A DNA stretch of 64,000 nt from Clostridium sp. (lineage in GTDB: Bacteria; Bacillota; Clostridia; Clostridiales; Clostridiaceae). Made by a program: the position numbers and the translations under genes. The notes beneath the pieces were generated by a model. The model was not told the origin of the DNA. It ran no database searches and saw only the letters and a program-made list of their open reading frames with translations. Positions 18,291 to 26,896 of the stretch are shown in pieces (position 1 is the stretch's first letter; each line of letters opens with the position of its first letter). The stretch lies in assembly GCF_029267215.1 (NCBI RefSeq), contig NZ_JARIDH010000019.1:62001-126000 (forward strand). Reading direction: 5' to 3'.

Positions 18291-19301
18291 ATGGAAAAAT
18301 TATTTATACCAAAAGAATATAAACCTTTATTATCATTAAAAGAAACAGAAATTGCTATAAAAGATCTTAAGGACTTTTTTGAAAATTCATTAGCAGAAAA
18401 CTTAAACCTAACTAGAGTTTCTGCTCCACTATTTGTAAGTGAATGTTCAGGATTAAATGATAACCTAAATGGTGTAGAAAGACCTGTTAGTTTTGACATG
18501 AAGGCTATGCCTGACCTTAATATTCAAATAGTTCACTCTCTTGCTAAGTGGAAAAGACTTGCACTTCATAGATATGAGTTTGAACATGGTGAAGGACTTT
18601 ACACTGATATGAATGCCATAAGAAGAGATGAGGACTTAGATAACATTCACTCTATATATGTTGACCAATGGGATTGGGAAAAAATTATAAGTAAAGATGA
18701 AAGAAATTTAGACACATTAAAGACTACAGTAAAATCAATCTATAAAGCGTTTAAAGATTCAGAAGATTTTATAGTTTCAAAATATCCTCATTTAGAAAAA
18801 TTACTTCCTGAAGAATTAAAGTTTATAACATCTCAGGAACTAGAGGATAAATATCCACACCTTACATCAAAAGAAAGAGAAACTGCTATTTGCAAAGAAT
18901 ATGGAGCAGTCTTCATAATAGGTATTGGTGGTAAACTAAAATCTGGAGAAAAGCATGATGATAGAAGTCCAGACTATGATGATTGGACATTAAATGGTGA
19001 TTTATTATTCTACTACCCTCTTTTTGATGAGGCTGTTGAACTTTCATCTATGGGAATAAGAGTTGATGAAGAAAGCTTACAAAAGCAATTAAAAATTGCA
19101 GGCTGTGAAGATAGAAAAGATCTTCCTTTCCATAAAATGCTTCTTGAAGGAAAATTGCCTTATACAATAGGTGGTGGAATTGGTCAGTCAAGAATTTGTA
19201 TGTTCTTTCTTAGAAAAGCTCATATTGGAGAAGTTCAAGCCTCCATATGGGATAAAGATATGATAACAAAATGTGAAGAAAACAACATTCATCTTTTATA
19301 A
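18291..19301 (+). CDS. asnA: Aspartate-ammonia ligase (ammonia-dependent asparagine synthetase)
   Basis: The 336-residue AsnA makes asparagine from aspartate, ammonia and ATP. Its fold is related to class II aminoacyl-tRNA synthetases. Visible family segments are RVSAPLFV near residue 42, GVERPVSFD near residue 63, [19 protein letters not shown] near residue 93 and GGGIGQSR near residue 305. ATG at 18291 follows AAGGAG. The T-box upstream ties expression to Asn-tRNA charging. Around 160 bases of extra AT-rich leader separate the T-box terminator from the gene. Confidence 0.96.
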   Translation: MEKLFIPKEYKPLLSLKETEIAIKDLKDFFENSLAENLNLTRVSAPLFVSECSGLNDNLNGVERPVSFDMKAMPDLNIQIVHSLAKWKRLALHRYEFEHGEGLYTDMNAIRRDEDLDNIHSIYVDQWDWEKIISKDERNLDTLKTTVKSIYKAFKDSEDFIVSKYPHLEKLLPEELKFITSQELEDKYPHLTSKERETAICKEYGAVFIIGIGGKLKSGEKHDDRSPDYDDWTLNGDLLFYYPLFDEAVELSSMGIRVDEESLQKQLKIAGCEDRKDLPFHKMLLEGKLPYTIGGGIGQSRICMFFLRKAHIGEVQASIWDKDMITKCEENNIHLL

Positions 19302-19372
19302 AAATTCAATATTATCCCCCTGTTAAATAGGGTATAATTTTCTTAATAAACTAATAAAAGGGGGATTATATT

Positions 19373-20191
19373 ATGACTGAAGGTAGTTTTAAAAATTTAT
19401 TAGACCTTATTATATTAATAGGCTTAATTTTTGTGATTATAAAAGTAAATTTACTGCTTGGTAGCATATTACTTTTATCATTCCTTATATTTAAGCTAAC
19501 AATCAACAAACACCTAATATATATGTTTAAAGGGGCTAAACTATTAAAGTTAGGAAATTTAAAAGAATCCATAGAATATTATAAAAAAGCTGCATTTTGT
19601 CAAAATTCTAATGTAAAAGCAATTAAAACTTATATACTTTTAGAAATTAAGAATGATTCTTTTGAAGAAGGGTTAAACACATTAAATAATATTATTTCTA
19701 AAAGAAAATTTTCACCTAATGATGCAAATGAACTTGATTTACTACAATCCATAATATATTGGAAAATTGGCGATATAAAAACTTCTCTTAAAATTCTTGA
19801 TGATTTAAAAAGAAGTGGATATAACTCTTTAGAATTTTATGAAATTTATGGATATGTATTAATTAAAAATGAAGATTTTGAAAAAGCAATAGCAATAAGT
19901 ACTGAGGGCTTAAAAATAGATGATTTAAGTCAAATATTAAGAGCAAACTTAGGAGAGGTTTTTTATAGAATTGGGGATATTGAAAAAGCTTGTTTTTATT
20001 TTAATGATTTAATTGATGAATGTACAAATTTCTCTGAACCATACTATTTTATGGGTCTTATTTCAAAAGAAAAAGAAGATTTTTATAAAGCTAAGGAAAA
20101 CTTAAATAAAGCGCTTAAGTATAATGAGTCTATTCTAAGCAACTTATCAAAAAATGATATAGAAAACGCTTTAATAACTATAAATCCTTAA
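19373..20191 (+). CDS. Membrane-anchored TPR-repeat protein
   Basis: The 272-residue protein starts with two hydrophobic stretches (about residues 10-45) and then has at least four tetratricopeptide-like repeats, such as AKLLKLGNLKESIEYYKKAA (near residue 54), FEKAIAISTEGLKID and DFYKAKENLNKALKYNES near the C-terminus. Such proteins scaffold complexes; no specific role can be assigned. ATG at 19373 has an AAGGGGGA site. It is followed by a hairpin terminator, so it is separate from lrgAB. Confidence 0.75.
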   Translation: MTEGSFKNLLDLIILIGLIFVIIKVNLLLGSILLLSFLIFKLTINKHLIYMFKGAKLLKLGNLKESIEYYKKAAFCQNSNVKAIKTYILLEIKNDSFEEGLNTLNNIISKRKFSPNDANELDLLQSIIYWKIGDIKTSLKILDDLKRSGYNSLEFYEIYGYVLIKNEDFEKAIAISTEGLKIDDLSQILRANLGEVFYRIGDIEKACFYFNDLIDECTNFSEPYYFMGLISKEKEDFYKAKENLNKALKYNESILSNLSKNDIENALITINP

Positions 20192-20241
20192 TTTTTATGA
20201 TTTTTGATTATAGCTAAAAATATAAATTCATTCTATAATGT

Positions 20242-20274
20242 ATAAGGAACTTTAAAAAGTTCCTTATATTTTTT
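20242..20274 (+). terminator. Terminator or attenuator between the TPR gene and lrgA
   Basis: A ten-pair stem ATAAGGAACT / AGTTCCTTAT, six-base loop and a run of seven T lies 23 bases before lrgA. It should end the TPR gene transcript. A TATAAT at 20234-20239 just before it leaves open that lrgAB is transcribed through it as an attenuator. Confidence 0.7.
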
Positions 20275-20296
20275 TAAAAAAGGAAGTGATTATCTA

Positions 20297-20683
20297 GTGA
20301 AGCTTTTAAGAGAAATGCTTATAGTAGTTTTTATATACTTCATAGGCGAATTTATTTCTAAAAACTTTATACATAGTGTACCAGGAAATATTATTGGTAT
20401 GTTACTATTATTAGTTTTACTATGTACTAAAGTTGTCAAAGTAGACGCTATAGACACTGTAGCTCAATTTTTCTTAGACCATTTAGCCTTTTTCTTTGTT
20501 CCAGCAGGTGTTGGTCTTATGACAACTTTTGGATTATTAAAAGGAAATATTCTAAAATTATTAGTAATATGTATAGCATCAACATTTGTAGTAATAGGTG
20601 TGACAGGATTAGTTGTACAGGCTTTAATTAGAAGAAAAGAAAAAAAATTATTAGGAGATGACATTAATGAGCAACATTGTTAG
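20297..20683 (+). CDS. lrgA: LrgA/CidA family holin-like membrane protein
   Basis: A 128-residue protein with four hydrophobic segments and a charged C-terminus. The family pattern VPGNIIGMLLLL is near residue 28, and FFVPAGVGLM near residue 67. LrgA with LrgB is associated with control of murein hydrolase activity, and in some species with pyruvate transport. GTG at 20297 follows GGAAGTG. Its 3' end overlaps lrgB by 17 bases, a sign of coupled translation. Confidence 0.9.
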   Translation: MKLLREMLIVVFIYFIGEFISKNFIHSVPGNIIGMLLLLVLLCTKVVKVDAIDTVAQFFLDHLAFFFVPAGVGLMTTFGLLKGNILKLLVICIASTFVVIGVTGLVVQALIRRKEKKLLGDDINEQHC

Positions 20684-21380
20684 TAATCCTTTATTCGGAA
20701 TTTTATTAACCCTTTTTGCGTTCGAAATTGGTATGACCATTTATAAAAAAACAAAAATGCCAATTTTAAATCCACTACTAACTGCAATTGCTTTAGTAAT
20801 CGCAGTGCTTGTTACATTTCATATAAGTTTTAAAACTTATAATATTGGAGGTAATTTCATAAATGCCTTTTTAGGACCAGCTACTGTAATATTAGCAGTT
20901 CCTCTATATAAACAACTACAATTATTAAAAGATCACTTTGTTCCAATTATTACTGGAATTATAGTTGGAAGTTTTGCTTCTATGTCTTGTGTTGTTATAA
21001 TGGGATATTTCTTAGGAATAAACCATAAACTTATAGCTTCCCTAGTTCCAAAATCAGTTACAACACCAATCGGAGTTGAAGTAGCTAGTGGACTTGGTGG
21101 AATTCCTTCAATCACAGTAGTTGCAATCATAATAACAGGTATCACAGGTGCAGTAGTAGCCCCTATTGTATGTAAAGTTTTAAAAATAGAACATGCCGTT
21201 GCTATGGGTGTTTCATTTGGAACAGCTTCACATGCCGTTGGTACTACCAAGGCCTTAGAAATAGGTGAAACTCACGGTGCCATGAGTTCATTATCAATAG
21301 GGGTAGCAGGATTAATAACAGTTTTCTTAGCACCACCTATATATATGTTGGCAGCATTAATATTAAATTTTGCCAAATAA
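20667..21380 (+). CDS. lrgB: LrgB/CidB family membrane protein
   Basis: The 237-residue product has about six or seven hydrophobic segments and the LrgB signature region SVTTPIGVEVASGLGG near residue 130, plus GTASHAVGTTKALEIGE near residue 185. It is the partner of LrgA. The ATG at 20667 lies inside the lrgA reading frame after TTAGGAGATG. A terminator follows. Which of the Lrg or Cid roles applies cannot be told from sequence; no LytSR pair is in the window. Confidence 0.92.
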   Translation: MSNIVSNPLFGILLTLFAFEIGMTIYKKTKMPILNPLLTAIALVIAVLVTFHISFKTYNIGGNFINAFLGPATVILAVPLYKQLQLLKDHFVPIITGIIVGSFASMSCVVIMGYFLGINHKLIASLVPKSVTTPIGVEVASGLGGIPSITVVAIIITGITGAVVAPIVCKVLKIEHAVAMGVSFGTASHAVGTTKALEIGETHGAMSSLSIGVAGLITVFLAPPIYMLAALILNFAK

Positions 21381-21412
21381 AAAACAGTGTGATTTTATCA
21401 CTGTTTTTTTAT
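21381..21412 (+). terminator. Terminator after lrgAB
   Basis: AAAACAGTG pairs with CACTGTTTT and is followed by a T-run, starting right after the lrgB stop codon. Confidence 0.85.
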
Positions 21413-21486
21413 TTTTTTAAGAAAGTATTGATTTTAACCATCCATTTAAGTCTACTTAATTTTAAGTTAAAATAATAATTTTATAT

Positions 21487-21519
21487 ATAAAAAGAGGTTA
21501 ATCTAAAAGACAAACCTCT
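21487..21519 (-). terminator. Terminator after topB
   Basis: On the reverse strand AGAGGTT and AACCTCT pair around a 13-base loop, followed by TTTTT, about 35 bases after the topB stop codon. Confidence 0.65.
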
Positions 21520-21553
21520 ATAAATTAACCTTTAATTATATTTAAATATTACT

Positions 21554-23716
21554 TTAAATAAATTCCATTCTCCATTTGAAGTATCCTTTTTCTTCATCTT
21601 TTTCGTAGAAGAAATATGCTGAGAAGGTATTTCCTTTTCTACTTTTTAGATTTCTAAAACCTACTTTTCCATTAGCTAATAAAAGTTTTACCATTTGAGG
21701 TGTTACTCTTTTTCCAAAGGAAGTTATATATCTATCGTTTTTCCAAATAGTATATTTACATCCATTCTTCCAGTTTACACATCCAAAACCTTTTTCTCCT
21801 TCTATAACTGGGTTTCCACAATTAGGACAAACACCTAATACTTCTACTCCTTCAGGGGCTTCAACTTTTATGTGCTTTGCCATGGAATCATCATTTTTTA
21901 TGGCTTTAACTCCTTCTAAAGTGAAGTTTTTTATAAGTTCTAAGAAATCTTCCTTTTTAACTTTTCCTCTTTCTATGTCTGAAAGAGTTTTTTCTAGTCT
22001 ACCTGTGTATTCTAGGTCTAAAAGCTCTTTTACTGGGAATATTTCAACAATTGTTCTTCCTAAATCAGTACAAGTTAAACTTTTTCCTTTGGTTGTTATA
22101 TACCCAACATCCTTAAGCTTTTTAATTGTTTCCGCTCTTGTTGCTGGTGTTCCTATACTAAATCCACTTAATATTGATGCCATGATCTCTTCACTATCTT
22201 CCTCAGCATCCTCCTTAAAACTCTTACCACAAGTCTCCATTAATCTTAATAAAGTTTTTTCAGTATGTTTTTTAGGTGGTTTTTTAGTTACCTTATTTAT
22301 TTTACTATCAACTAAGTCCACAATATCCTTCTCCTTTACCATAGGAAGTATTGTATCCTTACTATCTATCTTTTCTACTACTCTCCATCCTTCAACAAGC
22401 TGAACTTTACCTTTTGAAACAAATATCCCTTTAACTTCTGGTTCATTTATTTTAGTTGTTATTTTTGTTTCTTCAAATTCAGCAACAGGCATAAACTGCA
22501 TTAAAAATCTATTTTTTACTGCCATATAAACTATTCTCTCATCTTGAGTTAAGTTATTAGGTTTCATGTATGTTGGAACTATGGCACTATGGCTTTCTAC
22601 CTTTGAGTTATCAAAAACTCTCTTACTCTTAACAAATTTAACTTGCTCTTCATATGGCAATCCAACCTTTAACTTCTCTAAAACATTTCTTGTTCTATCA
22701 ACTAAACTTTCTTCTAAGGCCACACTTCCTGTTCTAGGATATGTTATAAATTTCTTTTCATATAAAGACTGAGCAACCTTTAAAACCTTATCTGAAGTCC
22801 ACCCCTTATATTTACTTGTTATGTATCCTTGAAGATTTGAAAGATTAAATAAAAATGGAGGATATTCTTTTTTCTTTTCAGTTTGTTTTTCTATAATTTC
22901 TCCATTTTTATCTTTAAGTTTAGCTTTAATCTCATCTAACATTTTCTTATCTTCAAATTTTTCTGAGTTATTTTCATAATATGTTCCCTCAAATTCTTCA
23001 TTTGAAGATGTTTTAAATGTGGCGTTTAATTTATAATAGGCACTTGATTTAAAGTTTTCTATTTCCTTATCCCTATCATAAATTATCTTTAAAGTTGGAA
23101 GAAGAACTCTTCCTATGTTGAGAATTTGGCCATCATTTAATTTATATTTTATTGTTGTAACAGAAGTTAAGTTTATCCCAATTATCCAGTCAGCCCACTG
23201 TCTTCCTATACCAGCATCTTGAAGAGATTGCATCTCGCAATTAGGCTTTAGTTTTTCCATTCCTTTTTTAACCTCATCTGCTGTCCACTCATTTAATAGA
23301 AGTCTATAAACAGGCTTTTTTTCTCTAAAATAAAGGAATATTTCGTCAGCTATTACTTGCCCTTCCCTATCAAAATCCGTTGCTGATATTATACACTCAA
23401 CATCCTCTCTATCAATAAGGCCTTTTATTATTTTTATTTGCTTTTCAGCACCCTTATCAACCATATTTCTATTTAAAGAATCTTGCTTTATCTTATACTT
23501 AAATGTTTCAGGAATGAATGGGAATTTTTCCATTCTCCATCCTTTCATATTTTCATCATAATCTTTTGCATCAAATAGTTGTAATAGATGACCAAAAGCC
23601 CAAGTTATAAGATACTCTTCTCCTTCAAAGTATCCATCTTTTCTCTTTTTAATATTAAATGCATCTGCAATATTTCTAGCAACAGATGGTTTTTCTGCAA
23701 TTATGACCTTTTTCAA
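21554..23716 (-). CDS. topB: DNA topoisomerase III
   Basis: The 720-residue type IA topoisomerase decatenates and relaxes DNA by a transient 5'-phosphotyrosine break. The TOPRIM domain starts with IIAEKPSVARNIA and has the metal triad in ATDFDREG near residue 112. The catalytic Tyr326 is in FITYPRTG. The C-terminal region has a four-cysteine zinc motif (CPNCG near residue 637 and a second pair GCVNWKNGC) followed by a TopB-specific tail. Length fits Gram-positive TopB. It is monocistronic, on the reverse strand, converging with lrgAB. Confidence 0.95.
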   Translation of the reverse strand: MKKVIIAEKPSVARNIADAFNIKKRKDGYFEGEEYLITWAFGHLLQLFDAKDYDENMKGWRMEKFPFIPETFKYKIKQDSLNRNMVDKGAEKQIKIIKGLIDREDVECIISATDFDREGQVIADEIFLYFREKKPVYRLLLNEWTADEVKKGMEKLKPNCEMQSLQDAGIGRQWADWIIGINLTSVTTIKYKLNDGQILNIGRVLLPTLKIIYDRDKEIENFKSSAYYKLNATFKTSSNEEFEGTYYENNSEKFEDKKMLDEIKAKLKDKNGEIIEKQTEKKKEYPPFLFNLSNLQGYITSKYKGWTSDKVLKVAQSLYEKKFITYPRTGSVALEESLVDRTRNVLEKLKVGLPYEEQVKFVKSKRVFDNSKVESHSAIVPTYMKPNNLTQDERIVYMAVKNRFLMQFMPVAEFEETKITTKINEPEVKGIFVSKGKVQLVEGWRVVEKIDSKDTILPMVKEKDIVDLVDSKINKVTKKPPKKHTEKTLLRLMETCGKSFKEDAEEDSEEIMASILSGFSIGTPATRAETIKKLKDVGYITTKGKSLTCTDLGRTIVEIFPVKELLDLEYTGRLEKTLSDIERGKVKKEDFLELIKNFTLEGVKAIKNDDSMAKHIKVEAPEGVEVLGVCPNCGNPVIEGEKGFGCVNWKNGCKYTIWKNDRYITSFGKRVTPQMVKLLLANGKVGFRNLKSRKGNTFSAYFFYEKDEEKGYFKWRMEFI

Positions 23717-23821
23717 AGTATCACTCCCAAATTATTATCCTTTTGTTATAATATCTTCTTATTCACTATTATTAGTTTTGACAAATTTCTAAATTTATTT
23801 CAAAGCTATAAATATATTAAG

Positions 23822-24048
23822 CTTTGTTTTAAACTAGTTTTGATTTTAGATATAACTTTACGACCATCTTAATAAGCGGCTTAGAGTTTCATTGAATATG
23901 TAAGAATAATAGCGTTAAGAAGCGAAGTTGTTTGACCAATGGGAGTTTCTTCGCTTTAGCTATTATTCTGGAATATTCAATAGAAACTCTCTGCAAAATT
24001 AAGTAGGTCTTATTGGATAGCTAAAATCAAAACTCTATTAAAACAGAG
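23822..24048. repeat. 227-base imperfect palindrome, dispersed repeat family (copy 1)
   Basis: The two halves are inverted copies of one another over about 100 bases. The outer arms pair GTTTT...AGTTTTGATTTTAG (left) with CTAAAATCAAAACT...AAAAC (right). The inner arms pair TTGAATAT, AGAATAATAGC and AAGCGAAG with their complements around a loop at about 23927-23947. The right outer 52 bases match, on the other strand, the sequence at 42074-42125 with about five differences and one gap. It has no coding capacity, so it resembles a MITE or a structured intergenic RNA repeat. Confidence 0.75.
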
Positions 24049-24077
24049 CCATTTATAAAATTAACCATTGGTTAAAA

Positions 24078-24109
24078 TAATAAACTCACAGCCTAAAAAG
24101 ACTGTGAGT
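24078..24109 (-). terminator. Terminator after tspO
   Basis: On the reverse strand ACTCACAG pairs with CTGTGAGT around a ten-base loop, followed by TTTATTATTTT. Confidence 0.65.
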
Positions 24110-24251
24110 ATTCACTTATTTTTATTTCAAAATAAATTCTAATCTTTATTTATTATAATATAAAATTCAATTTATTCATAGCCTATGAAATATAAGTCAC
24201 TTATATAAGTCAGATAATTTTCTAAAGAAATGTTAAAAAATCTAATATTTT

Positions 24252-24749
24252 CTACATTTCATTTAACATCCATATAAATAAATTTAAAACTCCTGCAAAG
24301 GAAACCCATACTATATAAGGAACCATAAGCCATCCTGCTATCTTATCAAATTTAAAAAATTTTATTGTGGTTATTATTATAATAATCAATAATATTATAA
24401 GTTCAATAAAAGCTAATCCATATAATTTAAACCAAAAGAATATTATGCTCCATGCAAAATTTAGAATTAACTGGAGTCCATAAAGCAATAATTCCACTTT
24501 TGTTTTCTCTCCACTCTTATACCTTAAATATATTCTATAAGCTGCTATGCCCATAAGTATGTATAATACTGTCCAAACAACTGGAAACACCCATGATGGT
24601 GGGCTAAACCAAGGTCTATTAAGATTCTCATACATTTTTGCATTTCCACTTATTAATTTTCCTACTACTAAACTTCCACCTAAACTTATTAAAAGACTTA
24701 TTATTAGGTCTCCTAAATTAAATTTACTATTAACCTTAAATATATTCAC
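24252..24749 (-). CDS. tspO: TspO/MBR family membrane protein
   Basis: A 165-residue protein with five hydrophobic helices, as expected of the translocator protein family, which binds porphyrins and cholesterol-like ligands. Family residues are NRPWFSPPSWVFPVVWTVLY near residue 45, NFAWSIIFF near residue 105 and VPYIVWVSFAGVLN near the C-terminus. I chose the GTG at 24749, eight bases after GAGGAG; two upstream in-frame GTG codons are too close to that site. It lies downstream of, but separate from, the histidine kinase pair. Confidence 0.9.
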   Translation of the reverse strand: MNIFKVNSKFNLGDLIISLLISLGGSLVVGKLISGNAKMYENLNRPWFSPPSWVFPVVWTVLYILMGIAAYRIYLRYKSGEKTKVELLLYGLQLILNFAWSIIFFWFKLYGLAFIELIILLIIIIITTIKFFKFDKIAGWLMVPYIVWVSFAGVLNLFIWMLNEM

Positions 24750-24791
24750 ATACACCACTCCTCAATGTAAGTATATGTTTATTATGAAATA

Positions 24792-24874
24792 TTTATTATA
24801 TATAAATATCAAAAAACAATGCAAAAGCTTTTACTCCAACTTTTGACCTTATATGTTTATTATATATAAATATC
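24792..24874. repeat. Short direct repeat at the 3' end of the second kinase gene
   Basis: Twenty bases that cover the last codons and stop of the kinase gene (24855-24874) recur at 24792-24811, 63 bases beyond. Flanking bases look weakly alike, suggesting an old tandem duplication of the gene end. Confidence 0.5.
24811..24846 (-). terminator. Possible terminator after the histidine kinase pair
   Basis: On the reverse strand CAAAAG and CTTTTG pair around a 12-base loop, followed by CATTGTTTTTT. The stem is short, so confidence is moderate. Confidence 0.45.
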
Positions 24875-26896
24875 AGAAAACTCCACTTCAACCTTTTCCA
24901 TAAGATTATAAAAATCACTTTTAAATTCAAGCTCTATACTTTCATTTTCTTTAAACAACTCAATATCATAAAAATAAAGTTTAAATTGATTGCCCTTTTC
25001 TTCATTTACATTTACTTTCAAATCTCCCCCCATAATATTCATAAGAGATTTGCTTATATAAAGGCCTAGTCCACTTCCTTCTTGAGTTCTGTTTAAAGCC
25101 TTATTATTTTTAGTGAACTTATCGAAAATATATTTTTGTTCATCAAAACTAATAATATCACCATCATTTTCTATCATTATTACTAAGTTTTTTTCTTCAA
25201 AATATATTCTTATATACACCTTTCCATTGTATTTACCATATTTTAATGAATTTGAAAGTATATTAAGTAATACTCTTTCTAATAAATCCTTGTCAAAAGC
25301 TACAAAAGCCTCTTCAAAGTCTGGATCAAATATAATATTTATATTTTTCTTTTTTATATATTCTGATGAAGCATCTATAGTATTTTCAACAACTTCCACA
25401 ATGTTATAAACCATAATAACTGTATCTATATGTCCTTCTGATATTCTATTAGCATCTATAAAGTTATTTATGGTTCTAATAAGCCTTAAACAGTTTTTTC
25501 TTATTATTAAATTATTTTTTTCTATTGATTCTATATTTTCATTTTTTATATTTAAATCATTTAATTGAAGAGCTGAATTCAAAACATTAATAGGAGTTCT
25601 TAATTCATGACATATATTTGTGAAAAATTCTCCCTTTATATGTTCCTCTTGTAATTGTTTAGTTAAATACTTATTTAGTCTTAAAACATTATTTCTTTTT
25701 GTTACATCCTTTATTATTATGACAGTATAGTTTTCTCCTAAAGGAATTGTATAAACTTCTCCATCTAAAAATTCATTATCTTGAGTTTTTAATATTATTT
25801 CACTATATCCATCTAATCCAAGTTTTGCTTTATCATACATTTTTCTTTTACTTATCATCTCTTTAACAACTTCTATATTTTTAAGAAGTATTTCTTCTCT
25901 ATTATTTATTCCTAATAAGTTTAATGCCTTATTATTAAGATAAAATAATTTATCATCATTAAACATAAACAAATAATCTCCTATAGATGATACAATTTCA
26001 TTAAATAAAATTTCTTCTTGATTTAGTAGATTTTCTAATTCTTTTAATTCCTTAATCTTTTTATTTAAATACTTTCTATTTTTTCTGTATTCCTTTTTTT
26101 TAATACTCATAACTTTATTTAAATCATTAAAACTTTTATTTAGTGATGAACTTATTAGCCCCTCTGCCAATACATAATAAGAAGTAAATTCAATAAGCAT
26201 TCCTAGAAATATTCCACATACAGAAATATTTAATCCATTTCCTATTTTATTTAATATAACTAAATTTCCAACTGAGTTTAACAATATATATATTATGGAA
26301 TAATAAAAAAATTCATCATCATCTTTTTCACTAATAATAACAATATTCATAAAAGTAATTAAAAATAAAAATATTATGACTAAAAACACAATATTTTTAA
26401 AACATAATAAAACCATTGTCTTTTTTAAAAATTTCATACTACTAAATATAAAAAAATAAATTAAATTCCCAATTAAAAATATTAACATTAATTTTCTATT
26501 TAGACTTTTAAAAGATGATTTCTTTTTCCTCTCTAAGACTATAGAAAGGAAAATAATATATTGCAAAATTATACTAAACAATTGATAAAAAAACATCTTA
26601 TTACTTATAATAAAAACATTATTATCAATTATAAACATTATCTTTATAAGTATAATCCAAATTAAACCTGCATTAAGGTAAGAAACTAAATTTTTTTTAT
26701 TTCCTATTTTAGTACTCTCTCCTATAAATAAGGCTATGCCTAAAAATACAACTGAAGAAACTCTTAATGCCTTATAAAAAAAATCATAATTACTTTTATT
26801 AAAATAAAGTACAGAAATAGTAATTAATGTTATATATATTCCTCTTAAAATATAATATTGTAATTTTGGATTTTCATCTTTAACATTGTAATTCAC
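24860..26896 (-). CDS. Membrane sensor histidine kinase (second of an adjacent pair)
   Basis: The 678-residue protein has about eight N-terminal membrane helices (residues 15-255), a coiled-coil linker, a PAS domain (about 295-395), a dimerisation domain with the phospho-acceptor His430 in CHELRTP and an ATPase domain with the N-box LLNILSNSLKYG and the G2 box GSGLGLYIS. The G1 box is degenerate (NDGDII for DxGxG). The family autophosphorylates and passes phosphate to a response regulator, but none is encoded nearby. Its GTG start directly follows the stop codon of the upstream kinase, so they are co-transcribed. Confidence 0.88.
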   Translation of the reverse strand: MNYNVKDENPKLQYYILRGIYITLITISVLYFNKSNYDFFYKALRVSSVVFLGIALFIGESTKIGNKKNLVSYLNAGLIWIILIKIMFIIDNNVFIISNKMFFYQLFSIILQYIIFLSIVLERKKKSSFKSLNRKLMLIFLIGNLIYFFIFSSMKFLKKTMVLLCFKNIVFLVIIFLFLITFMNIVIISEKDDDEFFYYSIIYILLNSVGNLVILNKIGNGLNISVCGIFLGMLIEFTSYYVLAEGLISSSLNKSFNDLNKVMSIKKKEYRKNRKYLNKKIKELKELENLLNQEEILFNEIVSSIGDYLFMFNDDKLFYLNNKALNLLGINNREEILLKNIEVVKEMISKRKMYDKAKLGLDGYSEIILKTQDNEFLDGEVYTIPLGENYTVIIIKDVTKRNNVLRLNKYLTKQLQEEHIKGEFFTNICHELRTPINVLNSALQLNDLNIKNENIESIEKNNLIIRKNCLRLIRTINNFIDANRISEGHIDTVIMVYNIVEVVENTIDASSEYIKKKNINIIFDPDFEEAFVAFDKDLLERVLLNILSNSLKYGKYNGKVYIRIYFEEKNLVIMIENDGDIISFDEQKYIFDKFTKNNKALNRTQEGSGLGLYISKSLMNIMGGDLKVNVNEEKGNQFKLYFYDIELFKENESIELEFKSDFYNLMEKVEVEFSDIYI

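Larger units (their letters stand above)
23717..24251. other. 535-base intergenic region with palindromic element
   Basis: Between topB and tspO there is no supported gene. The stretch is occupied by a 227-base imperfect palindrome (23822-24048) and by a hairpin terminator for tspO (24078-24109). Confidence 0.7.

Noticed and set aside
21870..22403. 177-codon plus-strand open frame inside topB
   Set aside because: Antisense shadow of a clear topoisomerase III gene; composition typical of complementary AT-rich coding sequence.
23822..24048. Simple rho-independent terminator for topB or tspO
   Set aside because: It lies upstream of topB, is over 200 bases long, shares sequence with another locus and lacks a T-run; tspO has its own ordinary hairpin at 24078-24109.
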